Virus record (IMG/VR): IMGVR_UViG_3300008113_001074 | Coordinates: 1 to 21,763 of that record | From: a virus | Direction: 5' to 3' (one strand) | DNA: 21,763 bases | Shown here: piece after piece, positions 20,138 to 21,763 of the stretch | Layout: every line of letters starts with the position of its first letter | How positions within the stretch are numbered: position 1 is the first letter of the stretch | Made by a program: the position numbers and the translations under genes | The notes under the pieces: generated by a model | The model's input: the letters and a program-made list of their open reading frames with translations, nothing else | Databases searched by the model: none | What the model was told of the DNA's origin: nothing

Positions 20138-20848
20138 CTAAATTAGTGAAAATTGATTACTTTGCTGACTACCAATAACTGATGGCTTGTAAGGATCAAG
20201 CAATGCAATAGGATCAAAAGGTCTTAGCTGACCTCTAGCCTGTATTGGTACAGCAGGAGCAGATGCAATTTGTTCTGGAGATAATAAACCTTGAGTTGCA
20301 TTTAATGCCGCCAATGATTCACCAGGATGGGCATAAGCAGACTTACCTGCCATACCTAATTTATCCATAAATGAAGGAGCAGTATTAACTGTACTAGGTG
20401 ACATTCCTGCAAAACTTAATCCTGAATTAGTTGCATTTACTGAGCCAATAGTATTTGCAGTATTTGCTGTATTCGCAGCATTTACAGCATTAGAAGGCAT
20501 ACCAGCAAAGCTCATTCCAGCAGAATTCATTGCAGCTAAATTAGCAGCATTAGTTGTGTTAGCCATATTTGCAGCATTAGCTATATTTCCGCCAGCATAA
20601 GATAAAGCAGGTTGAGCAGCCATTGCACTAGTGCCAGCAGCAGTTCCAGTAGCCGCAGCAGTTCCGCCAGTAGCAGCAGCAGTTCCGGCTGTTCCTGCGG
20701 CAGCAGTGCCAGCAGCACCTACACCTAATGCAGTGCCACCTGTAAATCCAACAGTAGCACCTAACATTGCGCCTTTTAATGGATCGTTAGGCTTTAATGC
20801 AGCACCAGCCGCAGCACCTACCATAGCTAAAGTTACTGGATCAGCCAT
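20138..20848 (-). CDS. Ala/Gly/Asn-rich low-complexity virion protein
   Basis: This 236-residue protein has Ala/Gly/Thr runs (GTAAAGTAGTAAATGGTAA) and Asn/Ala segments, with a duplicated unit (SAGMSFAGMPSNAVN and NSGLSFAGMSPSTVN). Hydrophobic low complexity at the N-terminus (VTLAMVGAAAGAALK) could insert in a membrane. It is probably a structural or ejected internal protein. Its start overlaps the upstream gene's stop by one base. No named family. Confidence 0.65.
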   Translation of the reverse strand: MADPVTLAMVGAAAGAALKPNDPLKGAMLGATVGFTGGTALGVGAAGTAAAGTAGTAAATGGTAAATGTAAGTSAMAAQPALSYAGGNIANAANMANTTNAANLAAMNSAGMSFAGMPSNAVNAANTANTANTIGSVNATNSGLSFAGMSPSTVNTAPSFMDKLGMAGKSAYAHPGESLAALNATQGLLSPEQIASAPAVPIQARGQLRPFDPIALLDPYKPSVIGSQQSNQFSLI

Positions 20849-21570
20849 TATTTGCCTCCTGATTGTGTAGTCGTACTAGTACCACCAGAAGGCACACTAG
20901 TGAATAGATTAGTGAATTGTTGTAGCTTCTGCTGTGGCAGTGTCTGTTCGTAGTTGTAACGGTTGATAGCGTCTTGCAGAGCTTTTTGATCGTAAGATTC
21001 TGTAGCTTGTCCTGCTGTTAGCAACTTCTGAATATCTGCGTAATCAGCCTGAGCCATTGTAGGAGCATTAGCAATAGCAGTCATCTGACGATTGCGCTCT
21101 GCTTCAGCAGAATCATAAGCCAATTTACCTGAAGTTTCAGCTAGATTGCGACTAAATATATCTTGAGCTTGATTTACATTTTGACCCATTGCGCTAGAGC
21201 CATAACGACCCATTGATGATGCTTTAGATTGAATACCTTGTACGCCACGAGTATATGCTTCCTCAGCTTGACGATTAGTACCAGCTAATGCACCCTCTAG
21301 GAATGGATTAACACCTCTACCTTTGATTATTCCAAGAGTTTCAGCCTGAGCAGCCTCAGTTAAAGGAGAACCAGCTCTAGCACGTTCAGCCGCTAATCTA
21401 ATAGCTTCCGATGTGGCTTCAGACGGGCTTACATAAGTCTGCCCAGGAAAGAATTGCGCACCAGGTGCTTGGTATTGACGTTTAGCTTCCTCAAGACCAT
21501 ATTCAACATACGGCTTGATGCTTGGATCTATACCACTTGTCGTTGTACTACCTCCGCCACCACCGCCCAT
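20848..21570 (-). CDS. Virion-associated phage protein
   Basis: This 240-residue protein starts MGGGGGGSTTTSGIDPSIKP. A helical region follows (YVEYGLEEAKRQYQ), then GQTYVSPSEATSEAIRLAAE, NPFLEGALAGTNRQ and SSMGRYGSSAMGQ. I recall similar Gly-start and NPFLEG-containing proteins in the structural region of many aquatic phages, often beside internal-virion genes; their function is unknown. The C-terminus is Gln/Thr/Ser rich. No catalytic residues are seen. It begins 1 base after the partial GNAT-like stop. Confidence 0.7.
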   Translation of the reverse strand: MGGGGGGSTTTSGIDPSIKPYVEYGLEEAKRQYQAPGAQFFPGQTYVSPSEATSEAIRLAAERARAGSPLTEAAQAETLGIIKGRGVNPFLEGALAGTNRQAEEAYTRGVQGIQSKASSMGRYGSSAMGQNVNQAQDIFSRNLAETSGKLAYDSAEAERNRQMTAIANAPTMAQADYADIQKLLTAGQATESYDQKALQDAINRYNYEQTLPQQKLQQFTNLFTSVPSGGTSTTTQSGGK

Positions 21571-21571
21571 A

Positions 21572-21763
21572 TTAGACCTCGCAAATCCATTGTTTAGCTT
21601 TGAAGCCGAGCTTCTTAGCCCTACGTTGCCAACCTTGTCGATGGCTAGAGAAAGTTACATATTTTGCATTAGCTTGACTTGCCAAGCCTTTTATGTATTT
21701 TAGCCCATCTTCAACCATTTGATAATCATTTTCTAACGTCCAAGCCGCCCAAACGTGTAGATG
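21572..21763 (-). CDS. GNAT-like acetyltransferase-fold phage protein, partial (N-terminus off right edge)
   Basis: The frame is open from the window edge to a stop at 21572, giving 63 residues. It reads LHVWAAWTLENDYQMVEDG with YIKGLASQANAKYVTFSSHR and ends GWQRRAKKLGFKAKQW. The last block resembles the GNAT C-terminal pattern seen in small phage proteins (FSSxRxGWxRRAxKLGF). An acetyl-CoA loop would be upstream, outside the window, so activity is not shown. It sits before the virion-associated genes, as such proteins often do. Confidence 0.65.
   Translation of the reverse strand, partial: HLHVWAAWTLENDYQMVEDGLKYIKGLASQANAKYVTFSSHRQGWQRRAKKLGFKAKQWICEV

Noticed and set aside
20631-20870. 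Rightward Ala/Val/Pro-rich frame opposite the Ala-rich virion gene
   Set aside because: Complement of GCA/GCT repeats; no start signal or motif.
1-21763. tRNA genes, CRISPR arrays, insertion sequences and phage attachment sites
   Set aside because: Scanning by eye showed no cloverleaf, regular spaced repeat array, transposase or integrase; a dedicated tool could still find weak tRNAs.

Overview
This window looks like part of the genome of a tailed phage (Caudoviricetes), probably infecting an aquatic, AT-rich proteobacterium. It has a compact, mostly leftward-transcribed genome with ATGA-type start/stop overlaps. It carries a replication/recombination module, a lysis cassette (M15 endolysin, 3TM holin, small membrane proteins), and tail-fibre and internal-virion genes. 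The host is inferred from the style of the small proteins and tail proteins; nothing in the sequence proves it. No tRNA, rRNA, CRISPR array, integrase, terminase or capsid gene is visible, so the window is only part of the genome.

Layout. (1) 1-1922, leftward: a partial GT-A glycosyltransferase-like gene, a class I methyltransferase, a chain of four or five tiny Lys-rich or Cys-rich proteins joined by 4-nt overlaps, and a Ref-type HNH nuclease. (2) 2016-2234, rightward: one extremely acidic protein with no Lys, Arg or His, flanked by leftward genes. (3) 2231-6906, leftward: a VRR-NUC nuclease, a DUF7696-like protein, a C5-cytosine methyltransferase (with a long second reading frame inside it), a DnaB/RecA-like helicase, a stand-alone CHC2 zinc-finger primase fragment, a DUF1376 replication protein, a zinc ribbon and small ORFs. 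(4) 6907-7064: a divergent control region with three TTTCTAT iterations, a dyad and a strong sigma70-like promoter. (5) 7065-9136, rightward early operon: small proteins, an ERF single-strand annealing protein, a small protein with an SSB-like acidic tail, a Cro-like helix-turn-helix protein and membrane peptides. (6) 9126-12069, leftward: a metallophosphoesterase with an N-terminal HTH, then lysis genes. (7) 12079-21763, leftward: tail-fibre and tail-assembly genes interrupted by two free-standing homing endonucleases (HNH-AP2 and GIY-YIG/NUMOD3), then internal-virion-like proteins and a partial GNAT-like protein.

How it fits together. The rightward operon, from the 7003-7031 promoter, probably provides early recombination functions and a repressor-like switch. 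The leftward block from about 6906 supplies replication (DUF1376 loader, helicase, zinc finger) and nucleases/methylase for recombination and host evasion. The right half supplies late functions. Several real genes are shorter than 60 codons and were found by translating the gaps by hand. The most interesting leads are the overprinted frame in the cytosine methylase with its own Shine-Dalgarno, the base-free acidic protein, the tiny-protein chain, and an apparent frame break at the start of the tail-fibre gene near 17250-17330.
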